A DNA stretch of 64,000 nt from UBA9647 sp049522195 (GTDB taxonomy: Bacteria; Bacteroidota; Ignavibacteria; UBA10030): positions 1 through 64,000 of the forward strand of contig JBEKOB010000003.1 in NCBI GenBank assembly GCA_049522195.1, written 5' to 3'. The position numbers and the translations under genes are program-made. A model generated the notes under the pieces. The model did not search any database. It saw only the letters and a list, made by a program, of their open reading frames with translations, and was not told the DNA's origin. Below are positions 15,571 through 23,248 of the stretch, in pieces. Within the stretch, counting starts at the first letter, position 1. Every line of letters starts with the position of its first letter.

Positions 15571-17229
15571 ATGCGATGGTTTGAGACTCTCAAAGGCCGC
15601 CTCCTTCTAGGTTCTTTCCTCCTCCTGATTCTCTTCGGGATCTATTCCTATTTCTCTGTGCGCTTCTACACCGATCAGATGATGTCTCAGGTGCTTACAA
15701 GCGCCAACCGCATCAGTGATGCGATCAAAAGCTCTACGCACTTCAGTATGCTCCTCAATCGGGAGGGGGACGTTCACGAGATAATAACTGACTTGGGAAA
15801 GCAACCAGGAATCAACGGCATTCGGATTTACAACAAGCGAGGAGAAATCACCTTTTCAACAGAAAAGGCGGAGCTGGGTAAGATTATTGATCTGAAAGGG
15901 GAAGCCTGTAATGGTTGCCACAACGCTGAACGGCCACCGGTGTCTGTCCCACCCAGCCGTACGAGAATTTATGTGGGCCAGGACGGAAAGAGAGTATTAG
16001 GTCTCATCAATCCCATACACAATGAGGATCAGTGCTCGAGTGCCAGCTGCCATTCGCACCCAGCAGAACAGACAGTTCTTGGCATTCTCGACGTCAGAAT
16101 GTCGCTAGGGCAGGTCGATGAAGCAATGGCGAACTCCCAACGTCAGATCATCGTCGTTGCGCTTTTCCTTCTCTTCGTGGTAGGGAGTGCATCGGCGTAT
16201 GTCGTCTCAACGACCATCCTCCGGCCAGTCAGAAATCTGGTTGCGGCGACGAAGGAGGTATCGTCAGGACACCTTGACTACGAAATCCCGATACGCAGGA
16301 AAGATGAGATAGCGGAACTTGCCCGGTCGTTCAATTCGATGACACGATCGCTCCAGCGGGCTGAAGAGGAGAATCGCGAATGGTCTTCAACGCTCGAACG
16401 GCGCGTCCGGGACAAAACTGCCGAATTGCAGAAGGTACATCAGCAGATCTTACAGATCGAAAAGATGGCATCCCTCGGCAAACTTGCCGCAACAGTTGCT
16501 CACGAGTTGAACAATCCGCTTGAAGGGATCTTGACGTATTCAAAGTTGATTGGACGTCGACTCAGAAAGATCGAAGAGCATTCGCCGGAGGTTCAGCAGA
16601 CAATCGAAGACATCGATCTGATCCAGCATGAGACTGCACGGTGCGGAAACATCGTCAAGAATTTGCTCGTCTTCTCGAAAAAACAAGTTGCGGAGTATGC
16701 GCTGATACCGGTCGGGCAAATCGTGGGGAAGGCCGAACAGATCTTGAGGCATCATTTCGAGATATCGAAGGTTCAATTTGAGGCGATTCTACCGTCCGAT
16801 GAACCTTCGCTTTTCTGTAATGAGAACCAGATTCAACAAGCTCTCGTCGCTCTCTTTGTGAATGCGGTCGAAGCGATGCCCGGAGGTGGCAAGCTCACCG
16901 TGCGTGTCGTTCCGGATCCAAACAATGGTGATCTGAATATCCACGTGAAGGATTCAGGCGTTGGCATTCCGCCGGAGGATCTTCCGCACATTTTTGAGCC
17001 CTTCTTCACGACAAAAAAAGATGGACAAGGGGTGGGACTCGGCTTGTCGGTAGTGTACGGCATCCTGGAACGGCACGGAGGAGTAGTCTCCGTCGAGTCC
17101 GGGGTCGGCAAAGGCACCACCTTCAGCATGAGGTTTCCCAAGACTGGGACAGGAGGGGAGCGAAGCAGTTTCCCTGCAGGATCAACTCAGGGAAGTCAAG
17201 GGTCAGAAAGTCGAATAAGCACTGAATGA
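15571..17229 (+). CDS. Second haem-motif sensor histidine kinase
   Basis: A 552-residue kinase with the same plan as the one at 10486 but without the Cys insertion. TM helices are at about 9-28 and 190-213. The periplasmic domain has CNGCH (Cys113) and CSSASCH (Cx4CH, Cys155), the same two-motif spacing pattern as the other kinase. HAMP follows (about 213-265), then a coiled region, the H-box TVAHELNNPLEG (His near 311), N-box LFVNAVEAM near 430, G1 KDSGVGIPPEDL and G2 GVGLGLSV. Its stop overlaps an upstream in-frame ATG of the NtrC-type regulator, so the two probably form a cognate kinase-regulator pair. Confidence 0.9.
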   Translation: MRWFETLKGRLLLGSFLLLILFGIYSYFSVRFYTDQMMSQVLTSANRISDAIKSSTHFSMLLNREGDVHEIITDLGKQPGINGIRIYNKRGEITFSTEKAELGKIIDLKGEACNGCHNAERPPVSVPPSRTRIYVGQDGKRVLGLINPIHNEDQCSSASCHSHPAEQTVLGILDVRMSLGQVDEAMANSQRQIIVVALFLLFVVGSASAYVVSTTILRPVRNLVAATKEVSSGHLDYEIPIRRKDEIAELARSFNSMTRSLQRAEEENREWSSTLERRVRDKTAELQKVHQQILQIEKMASLGKLAATVAHELNNPLEGILTYSKLIGRRLRKIEEHSPEVQQTIEDIDLIQHETARCGNIVKNLLVFSKKQVAEYALIPVGQIVGKAEQILRHHFEISKVQFEAILPSDEPSLFCNENQIQQALVALFVNAVEAMPGGGKLTVRVVPDPNNGDLNIHVKDSGVGIPPEDLPHIFEPFFTTKKDGQGVGLGLSVVYGILERHGGVVSVESGVGKGTTFSMRFPKTGTGGERSSFPAGSTQGSQGSESRISTE

Positions 17230-17237
17230 GGAGTAGA

Positions 17238-18590
17238 ATGAACGCAAATCCTTCGATACTCATCGTTGATGATGAACAGGCGGTGAGAGACTCGCTCTCG
17301 AAATGGTTCAAAGAAGATGGATTCACTGTGGGAACTGCCGGGGGAGCTGCGGATGCCCTGCAGCAACTACAAGGCCAGAAGTGGGATATTCTTCTGCTCG
17401 ACATCAAGATGCCGGGCATGGATGGCATGGAATTGCAGCAGCGGATCAAAGAAATTGACTCAGGGACAACGATTATCTTCATTACCGCGCACGGATCAGT
17501 GGACACTGCGGTCAAAGCGCTCAAAGAGGGGGCGTTTGATTATGTGTCGAAGCCGGTCGACCCTGATTACTTGTCGCACCTCGTGTCGAATGCCCTGAAG
17601 GCGCGGAGCCTTGCAAAAGAGAATCTCAAGCTCAAAGAACAAATCTCTGAGTTTAGCCGTGCCGACGATATCGTCGGGGACTCTGCACAGATCCAGAAAG
17701 TCTATGAGCTCATACAGACCGTAGCCAAGACTGATACGACTGTCATGATTCGCGGCGAGAGCGGCACAGGAAAAGAACTGATCGCCCGGGCGATTCACAG
17801 CAACAGCTCTCGGCGGTACTTCCCGATTGTAGCTGTCAACTGCGGTGCTATGGCTGAGGGGATCCTCGAAAGTGAACTATTTGGCCACGAACGGGGCGCG
17901 TTTACCGGTGCACAATACCGGAGGAAGGGAAAACTCGAGTTGGCGGACGGGGGTTCGTTGTTCCTCGATGAGGTGGGGAACATCGATGTGAAGACGCAGA
18001 TGGACCTTTTGCGCGTCATCGAATCAAAACAGTTCACTCGGGTGGGTGGAAACGATGTCATCAGGGTCGATTTTCGGGTCATATGTGCCACCAACAAGGA
18101 CCTTGAGAAGGCGGTCGCCGACGGGTCGTTTCGCGAAGACCTTTACTACCGGCTGAACGTGTTCTCCGTCTTCATTCCGCCGCTGCGCGAGCGAAAAGGG
18201 GACATTCCACTTCTCGCGAACTACTTTGTGCAAAAATATTCCCGAGCGATGGGCAAACCGATTGCCTCAATCTCGCCCGAGGCGATGGATACGATCGTCC
18301 GTTACAACTGGCCCGGCAATGTGAGGGAATTGGAAAACGCCATCGAGCGGGCCATGGTTGTTGGGAAACCTCCCGCCATTCGGCCGGAGGATTTGCCATA
18401 TCAGTTGACGGAGCGAAATCATGTTCTTCCCTCAGGATCGATTGCAGCGGTTGAAAAAGCACACATAGCATCTGTTCTGGATCAGAATCGCTGGAACATC
18501 TCCCGTTCTGCTGAGATCCTGCAAATCGATCGGGTCACGCTCTACAACAAAATCGAGAAGTACGGGTTGAAAAGACCAAGTGCTGGATAA
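17238..18590 (+). CDS. NtrC-family sigma54-dependent response regulator
   Basis: About 450 residues. The receiver domain (1-125) has LIVDDEQ, LLDIKMPGMDG and SKPV. The AAA+ domain (about 140-375) has Walker A GESGTGKE, the sigma54-contact loop ELFGHERGAFTGA and Walker B GGSLFLDEVG. A Fis-type helix-turn-helix ends the protein (NRWNISRSAEILQIDRVTLYNKIEKYGL). I prefer ATG 17238, which has GAGGAG seven bases upstream; ATG 17226 overlaps the kinase stop and would add four residues. It should activate promoters of the -24/-12 class, and one lies 339 bases downstream at 18929 before the oxidoreductase operon. Confidence 0.93.
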   Translation: MNANPSILIVDDEQAVRDSLSKWFKEDGFTVGTAGGAADALQQLQGQKWDILLLDIKMPGMDGMELQQRIKEIDSGTTIIFITAHGSVDTAVKALKEGAFDYVSKPVDPDYLSHLVSNALKARSLAKENLKLKEQISEFSRADDIVGDSAQIQKVYELIQTVAKTDTTVMIRGESGTGKELIARAIHSNSSRRYFPIVAVNCGAMAEGILESELFGHERGAFTGAQYRRKGKLELADGGSLFLDEVGNIDVKTQMDLLRVIESKQFTRVGGNDVIRVDFRVICATNKDLEKAVADGSFREDLYYRLNVFSVFIPPLRERKGDIPLLANYFVQKYSRAMGKPIASISPEAMDTIVRYNWPGNVRELENAIERAMVVGKPPAIRPEDLPYQLTERNHVLPSGSIAAVEKAHIASVLDQNRWNISRSAEILQIDRVTLYNKIEKYGLKRPSAG

Positions 18591-19023
18591 GAGACCTGAT
18601 CAGCTTCCGCGAGCATCATGGTCAATGCACCGGTACTTGTAGACGAGCGAATGTTATTTCTTCGCATCGGCCGGGGGAATCTGCTCTGTCTGCACAATTG
18701 CCTTTTAACCGACTGTGCTGTGCGGTCTGCGACTCGCGTCGAGGCGATTGATCTGAACCGCGCACGGCCGTAATGAACGTGCCTTGAAGATGCAACCATG
18801 TAGTTGAATTCCTCAACATAACTTGGCGGAATCAAGAAAGGCCTTATCTATTGTTCCCATTTCTGATAAGGGCTGTCGCCCAAATTAGGAGATTCTTATC
18901 TGGTTAAGGGTTGCAATTCACCAATAAATTGGCACATAACTTGTCAAGTAATATTCAAAATCAGTGGCCTAAGTGCCCGTAATTAAAGGTCTCCTACTCA
19001 AATAACGAAAGGGGCAGGTCTTT
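18591..19023. other. Intergenic control region before the 2-oxoacid oxidoreductase operon
   Basis: 433 bases without a supported gene. Three copies of one hexamer in mixed orientation, CTTATC (18843-18848), GATAAG (18865-18870) and CTTATC (18895-18900), lie 56-113 bases upstream of the predicted start point of the sigma54-like promoter, a suitable range for an NtrC-type enhancer. GGGCTGTCGCCC sits between them. The role of these repeats is a guess. Confidence 0.4.
18929..18945 (+). promoter_or_regulatory. Sigma54-type (-24/-12) promoter before the oxidoreductase operon
   Basis: TTGGCACATAACTTGTC: the GG at 18931-18932 and GT at 18943-18944 are separated by exactly 10 bases, as sigma54 promoters require; only the -12 GC is replaced by GT. 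Transcription would start near 18956, giving a 68-base leader before the ATG at 19024. The gene for an NtrC-type activator ends 338 bases upstream. Confidence 0.6.
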
Positions 19024-19278
19024 ATGATCCGAGGTAAAGTAACCATCGCCGAAGAGATCTGTAAAGGCTGTGAGCTATGCATTCCCGCTTGTCCTCAGGA
19101 CAGTCTCGCCTTGTCCGATAAGATCAATCTGAAAGGCTATCGCTTTGCTGTTCTGGTTCAGGACAATTGCACAGGCTGCGTCAATTGCGCTCTTGTATGT
19201 CCGGATGCAGCGATCACAGTCTATCGTCAAAAGAAACCAGCCAAGGGCGTCAGTCCAGAAGTCAGACTCGCAGTTTGA
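19024..19278 (+). CDS. korD: 2-oxoacid:ferredoxin oxidoreductase, ferredoxin-like delta subunit
   Basis: An 84-residue protein with two [4Fe-4S] motifs, CKGCELCIPACP near residue 13 and CTGCVNCALVCP near 50. Proteins like this form the delta subunit of four-subunit 2-oxoacid:ferredoxin oxidoreductases and carry electrons from the thiamine site to ferredoxin. GAAAGGGGCAGG precedes the ATG. The alpha, beta and gamma subunits follow in the same direction. Confidence 0.88.
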   Translation: MIRGKVTIAEEICKGCELCIPACPQDSLALSDKINLKGYRFAVLVQDNCTGCVNCALVCPDAAITVYRQKKPAKGVSPEVRLAV

Positions 19279-19319
19279 AGCCGGACGCCGATTAATCCCA
19301 CATCAAGCCAAAAAAAGTT

Positions 19320-20420
19320 ATGCCTACGCTCGAAGAAAAATCTGAAGTCCGACTTATGAAGGGAAACGAGGCGCTTGCCGAAGCTGCCTTCCGGGCTGGT
19401 ATGCAAGCGTACTTCGGATATCCCATCACACCTCAATCAGAGGTGATTGAATATTTGATGGCTGAACAACCGAACCATGATTGTGTCGTCCTGCAAGCCG
19501 AGAGTGAAGTCGCAGCGATCAACATGGTCTTTGGTGCATCGGGTGCCGGCGCGAGAGTCATGATCTCGTCGTCCGGGCCGGGAATCAGTCTCATGCAGGA
19601 AGGTATCTCGTACATGGCATCTGCTCAGTTGCCCTGCCTGGTCGTCAACGTGCAGCGCGGCGGGCCGGGCCTGGGAACTATCCAACCGTCGCAGGGTGAT
19701 TATTTCCAGGCGGTGAAAGGGGGAGGCCATGGGGACTATCACCTGATCGTTCTCGCACCTGCTTCCGTTCAAGAAATGGCGGATTTCGTTTTTGAAGGCT
19801 TCCGCCTTGCTGAGAAGTACCGGAATCCTGCGATGATTCTGACCGATGGGGCTCTGGGGCAGATGATGGAGAAGCTTGCAATGCCCGTCAAGGGCTCCCT
19901 GCCGTATCCCGATACTTCTTCGTGGGCGACAAAAGGAAAACAGAAGGGCCGGGAAAGGAATTTCATCACATCGCTCTTCATGCAGCCGGAGAAGATGGAG
20001 GAGGTCAACCTGCATCTTCAGGAGAAGTACCGACTGATGGAAGAGAACGAAGTTCGCTACGAGGAGTTTGATGTCGAAGATGCCGACGTACTGTTGGTGG
20101 CGTTCGGTCTCGTTGCGAGAATTTGCGAGAAGGCAATGCAGCTGGCGCGTGAGAAAGGGTTGCGCGTCGGATTGCTTCGTCCAATCACCCTCTTTCCCTA
20201 TCCGTCGAAAAGACTGGCTGAGCTTTCGTCAAAAGTCGGTATGGTACTGACTGTCGAAATGAATGCCGGCCAGATGCTCGAGGATGTCCGCCTGGCTGTC
20301 GAAGGCCGGTGTCCTGTCCATTTCAAGGGGCGGATGGGTGGAATGATTCCTTCTCCGGAAGAAGTTCTCGAGGCCATCGAGGCGGCACTGGAGAAACATC
20401 ACATCGAAATGCAAAGGTAA
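19320..20420 (+). CDS. korA: 2-oxoacid:ferredoxin oxidoreductase alpha subunit
   Basis: A 366-residue subunit of the pyrimidine-binding type. GNEALAEAAFRAGMQAYFGYPITPQSE near the start, SGPGISLMQEGISYM and NVQRGGPGLGTIQPSQGDYFQA are typical of KorA/VorB. The later part has FGLVARICEKAM and a KVGMVLTVEMNAGQMLEDVRLAV segment. With the beta subunit it converts a 2-oxoacid plus CoA to an acyl-CoA and CO2 with reduction of ferredoxin, or the reverse. Whether 2-oxoglutarate or a branched-chain oxoacid is the substrate cannot be read reliably from sequence. Confidence 0.9.
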   Translation: MPTLEEKSEVRLMKGNEALAEAAFRAGMQAYFGYPITPQSEVIEYLMAEQPNHDCVVLQAESEVAAINMVFGASGAGARVMISSSGPGISLMQEGISYMASAQLPCLVVNVQRGGPGLGTIQPSQGDYFQAVKGGGHGDYHLIVLAPASVQEMADFVFEGFRLAEKYRNPAMILTDGALGQMMEKLAMPVKGSLPYPDTSSWATKGKQKGRERNFITSLFMQPEKMEEVNLHLQEKYRLMEENEVRYEEFDVEDADVLLVAFGLVARICEKAMQLAREKGLRVGLLRPITLFPYPSKRLAELSSKVGMVLTVEMNAGQMLEDVRLAVEGRCPVHFKGRMGGMIPSPEEVLEAIEAALEKHHIEMQR

Positions 20421-20425
20421 TTCCT

Positions 20426-21202
20426 ATGGATCTCCCTCCGATTACAAATGGTTTTGAACTCGTGTACCACAAGCCCCAGACGCTCACAGAGACGCCGATG
20501 CACTACTGCCCGGGCTGCGGGCATGGTGTCGTGCACCGCGTGCTTATGGAAGTCGTCGATGAGATGGGGTTGCAGGAACAAACGATCGGTGTCGCACCGG
20601 TGGGTTGCTCGGTGTTCGCATATGATTACATGAACATCGACATGCAGGAAGCTGCCCACGGAAGAGCATCAGCGGTTGCAACCGGTATCAAGCGCGTTCT
20701 TCCAGACCGGATCGTCTTCTCGTATCAGGGGGATGGTGATCTGGCGGCCATTGGTACAGCTGAAACAATTCACACTGTCAACCGCGGTGAAAACATCCTT
20801 ATGGTGTTCATCAACAATGCTGTGTACGGGATGACGGGCGGGCAGATGGCGCCGACGACATTGCTTGGCATGAAGACGACAACATCTCCGTTGGGTCGTG
20901 AACCCAAGCTGAATGGTTACCCGCTGAAGATTACAAATCTGATTGCGCAGCTTCCCGGCGCGTTCTACGTGACGAGGCACGCTGTTCACACCGCCGCGGC
21001 AGTCAGAAAGCTGAAGAAGGCAATCGAGGCGTCGTTCAGATATCAGAAGCTGGACAAAGGAACCTGTTTTATCGAAGTCATCTCGAACTGCCCGTCCGGA
21101 TGGAAAATGACACCGGCGGAATCGAATAAGTGGCTCGAAGAAAACATGTTCCCGGCGTATCCCCTGGGTGATCTCAAGACGCCCACACAAACTATGAACT
21201 AG
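20426..21202 (+). CDS. korB: 2-oxoacid:ferredoxin oxidoreductase beta subunit (thiamine diphosphate binding)
   Basis: A 258-residue subunit starting at ATG 20426, five bases after the alpha stop. MHYCPGCGHGVVHR near residue 28 and the GDGDLAAIGTAETIHTVNRGENI stretch bind thiamine diphosphate and Mg; NNAVYGMTGGQMAPTTLLG follows. These are the standard features of Kor/Por beta subunits. A longer upstream frame reading into the alpha gene was discarded. Confidence 0.92.
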   Translation: MDLPPITNGFELVYHKPQTLTETPMHYCPGCGHGVVHRVLMEVVDEMGLQEQTIGVAPVGCSVFAYDYMNIDMQEAAHGRASAVATGIKRVLPDRIVFSYQGDGDLAAIGTAETIHTVNRGENILMVFINNAVYGMTGGQMAPTTLLGMKTTTSPLGREPKLNGYPLKITNLIAQLPGAFYVTRHAVHTAAAVRKLKKAIEASFRYQKLDKGTCFIEVISNCPSGWKMTPAESNKWLEENMFPAYPLGDLKTPTQTMN

Positions 21203-21216
21203 GCAGGCATACTCCT

Positions 21217-21786
21217 ATGGTAAAGACTCAAGAAGTGATATTTGCAGGCTTTGGGGGCCAGGGCGTCCTTTCGATGGGTCAGTTGCTTGTGTATGCGGCG
21301 ATGCTTGAAGGGAAGGAAGTCAGTTGGATGCCCTCCTATGGACCCGAAATGCGGGGTGGCACGGCAAACTGTATCGTCATCGTGTCTGAAGGCCGCATCA
21401 GTTCCCCGATCGTTTCAAAGTTCGATTCTGCGATTGTCCTCAATCAGCCGTCGCTCGAAAAGTTCGAGCACAAGGTGCTCCCGGGCGGTCTCTTGATCTA
21501 TGAGCGATCAACGATCATCAGTCCTCCGACCAGGACAGACATTGAGGTCCTCAACATCCCTGCGATTGATGAAGCGCTTCGGTTGACCAGTAAGCAGGTC
21601 GCAAATGTGGTCCTGCTGGGTGCGTTCCTGGAACGGCGGCCGATCGTGAAACCCGAGAACGTGATCCTGGCTCTCCGTAAAGTACTGCCGAAGCACCGGC
21701 AGCACCTGCTGCCCATCAATGAGAAGGCGTTGGTGAGAGGGAAGGAACTCGCGCTCGAGGCGCTTGCGGAACCGGTTGTGAAGTAA
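21217..21786 (+). CDS. korC: 2-oxoacid:ferredoxin oxidoreductase gamma subunit
   Basis: A 189-residue subunit with the typical opening FAGFGGQGVLSMGQLLVYAAMLEGKEVSWMPSYGPEMRGG and later NQPSLEKFEHKV. Gamma subunits close the active site and help bind CoA. With korD, korA and korB the set is complete and in the order delta-alpha-beta-gamma. It is followed after 31 bases by a small Cys-containing protein. Confidence 0.9.
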   Translation: MVKTQEVIFAGFGGQGVLSMGQLLVYAAMLEGKEVSWMPSYGPEMRGGTANCIVIVSEGRISSPIVSKFDSAIVLNQPSLEKFEHKVLPGGLLIYERSTIISPPTRTDIEVLNIPAIDEALRLTSKQVANVVLLGAFLERRPIVKPENVILALRKVLPKHRQHLLPINEKALVRGKELALEALAEPVVK

Positions 21787-21817
21787 CGTGCATGACATTG
21801 AAGAAGGAAGGGACGAA

Positions 21818-22087
21818 ATGGACGAGATGAACGTCAAGTGCGCGCACGCGTGTCGCAACACGTGTGCAATGCTATCAGAAGCACTCCGGGAAGAGAGTGC
21901 CATGGTTCGCTTCTACGAACGGCTAGACAAGGAGTGCAACTACCCTGACGTTCATGACATGCTGCAGGAGTTGATCGTAACGCGCAGCAAGTCCGTTCTG
22001 ATGATCAATCAGAAGCTGAACGAACTTCGGGCCCGTTCTGAGATCATAGACGGTGTTATCTCAAGCTACGATTCTGCACGTGCCTGA
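21818..22087 (+). CDS. Small helical Cys-containing protein of unknown function
   Basis: An 89-residue protein not recognised. I start it at ATG 21818, preceded by GGAAGGGA; a GTG at 21788 is also in frame. The N-terminus has three Cys in CAHACRNTC and a fourth in KECNYP; the rest is predicted helical and charged, with E-E-S-A-M-V-R-F-Y-E-R and later H and E residues that could suit a four-helix bundle. It ends the oxidoreductase operon, so a role near the enzyme or its iron-sulfur centres is possible, but this is only context. Confidence 0.55.
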   Translation: MDEMNVKCAHACRNTCAMLSEALREESAMVRFYERLDKECNYPDVHDMLQELIVTRSKSVLMINQKLNELRARSEIIDGVISSYDSARA

Positions 22088-22216
22088 TTCTTGGCGCCTG
22101 CAGCAGACAACGTGCGGCAGGATCGAGCGCAGCAACACTAACGGCGAGGTTGTGATCGTCCGCTCCTCCGGTTGTGAACTACCACAGCAAACATTGTCAG
22201 AAAGACTCACAACACG

Positions 22217-22657
22217 ATGAGCGTCCTGTTTAGCCGTCAATGCGAATATGCCCTTCAAGCTGTGATGTACCTGGCACTGAGGCCCGATGGTGAAAAGACA
22301 TCCATCAGGGAGTTGACAAAGCAGATCGGAATCCCGTACCACTTTCTGGCAAAGATCCTTCAGAACTTGACCTACAAGGGTCTCCTTGTCTCGCAGAAAG
22401 GGCCCAGAGGGGGATTTTCTCTGGCGAAATCACCGAGAGAGATCTCGCTGTTCGATGTCGTTGAGGCGGTCGACGGAGTAGGATTCACGACGAGTTGTGT
22501 GATGGGATTCCCCGAATGTTCGGGCAAGAATCCTTGTGCAGTCCACGAGATGTGGGGAGAGGTAAGGAAGAGTCTGCAGGCAACGCTTGCCGACAAGAAT
22601 ATCGCCCAGATGGCCAAAGGAATGAAAAAGCCGGAGTATAAATCCGTTCTCGCATGA
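22217..22657 (+). CDS. Rrf2-family transcriptional regulator with cluster cysteines
   Basis: A 146-residue winged-helix regulator. The N-terminal half (SRQCEYALQAVMYLAL, HFLAKILQNLTYKGLL, KGPRGGFSLAK) is classic Rrf2. Cys94, Cys101 and Cys107 (C-x6-C-x5-C) match the position of the IscR/NsrR iron-sulfur ligands, so it probably senses Fe-S, NO or redox state. It is a close paralogue of the protein at 28184; the two share most residues, including FLAKILQ, KGPRGGF, VDGVGF and GFPECS-KNPCAVHE. It may be co-transcribed with the oxidoreductase operon or have its own promoter in the 129-base gap. Confidence 0.9.
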   Translation: MSVLFSRQCEYALQAVMYLALRPDGEKTSIRELTKQIGIPYHFLAKILQNLTYKGLLVSQKGPRGGFSLAKSPREISLFDVVEAVDGVGFTTSCVMGFPECSGKNPCAVHEMWGEVRKSLQATLADKNIAQMAKGMKKPEYKSVLA

Positions 22658-22690
22658 GCCCCGGAAATACTGAAGCAGAAGATGCAATGA

Positions 22691-22722
22691 AAAACCCCCG
22701 CTGAGCACCAGCGGGGGTTTTT
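22691..22722. terminator. Bidirectional rho-independent terminator
   Basis: A-run, CCCCCGCTG, 5-base loop, CAGCGGGGG, T-run. It lies between the convergent Rrf2 gene and the minus-strand LeuD-like gene and can stop transcription in both directions. Confidence 0.92.
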
Positions 22723-22749
22723 GTGTCTTAGAGCCTCAGCCGACTTGAA

Positions 22750-23247
22750 TCAGCCTGCTTTCTTCTCCATCAGTCGCTTCCTGGTGTACGCAATCAGTCC
22801 GCCGGCGTCGATGATCGCCTGACGGGCCTGCGGAAGCGGAACGGTTTGAAACCGCTTACCGGTTGTCACATTCACTACTTCCGTGTCCGCAATCTGAATC
22901 TCATCACCTTCAGAGGCCTGAATGTCCGGGCAGACGATCGTCCGCAGCCCGAGATTGATCCCGTTTTGAAGGAAGATCCGTGCGAACCCGGGAGCGATGA
23001 TCACGAGGTCGTGTCCCTTCAACGCAGAGACCGCCTGCTCGCGCGAAGAACCACAGCCGAAATTCTTGCCGCCGATGATGACACTTCCCGGAGGGACCTG
23101 CTTTGACTTCAGCTTGCTGTTGAATTCGGTCATGTCCGCAAACGCGTACTGCGGTGTCTCGGTCGGGAGCACGGTTGCCATGTAGCGACCCGGATAAATC
23201 ACATCGGTCGAGATATCATCTTCTAGTTTGAGTACGACGGTCGCCAT
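22750..23247 (-). CDS. LeuD-type small subunit of an isopropylmalate/homoaconitate-class hydro-lyase
   Basis: A 165-residue protein. IGGKNFGCGSSREQAVSALKGHDLVIIAPGFARIF is the LeuD/aconitase swivel-domain signature; DDISTDVIYPGRYM near residue 10 is also conserved. It pairs with the large subunit whose stop lies two bases upstream. The pair adds or removes water across a C=C bond of a 2- or 3-hydroxy diacid. At 165 residues it is of the short archaeal-type LeuD class. It is the last gene of a five-gene minus-strand operon. Confidence 0.88.
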   Translation of the reverse strand: MATVVLKLEDDISTDVIYPGRYMATVLPTETPQYAFADMTEFNSKLKSKQVPPGSVIIGGKNFGCGSSREQAVSALKGHDLVIIAPGFARIFLQNGINLGLRTIVCPDIQASEGDEIQIADTEVVNVTTGKRFQTVPLPQARQAIIDAGGLIAYTRKRLMEKKAG

Positions 23248-23248
23248 G

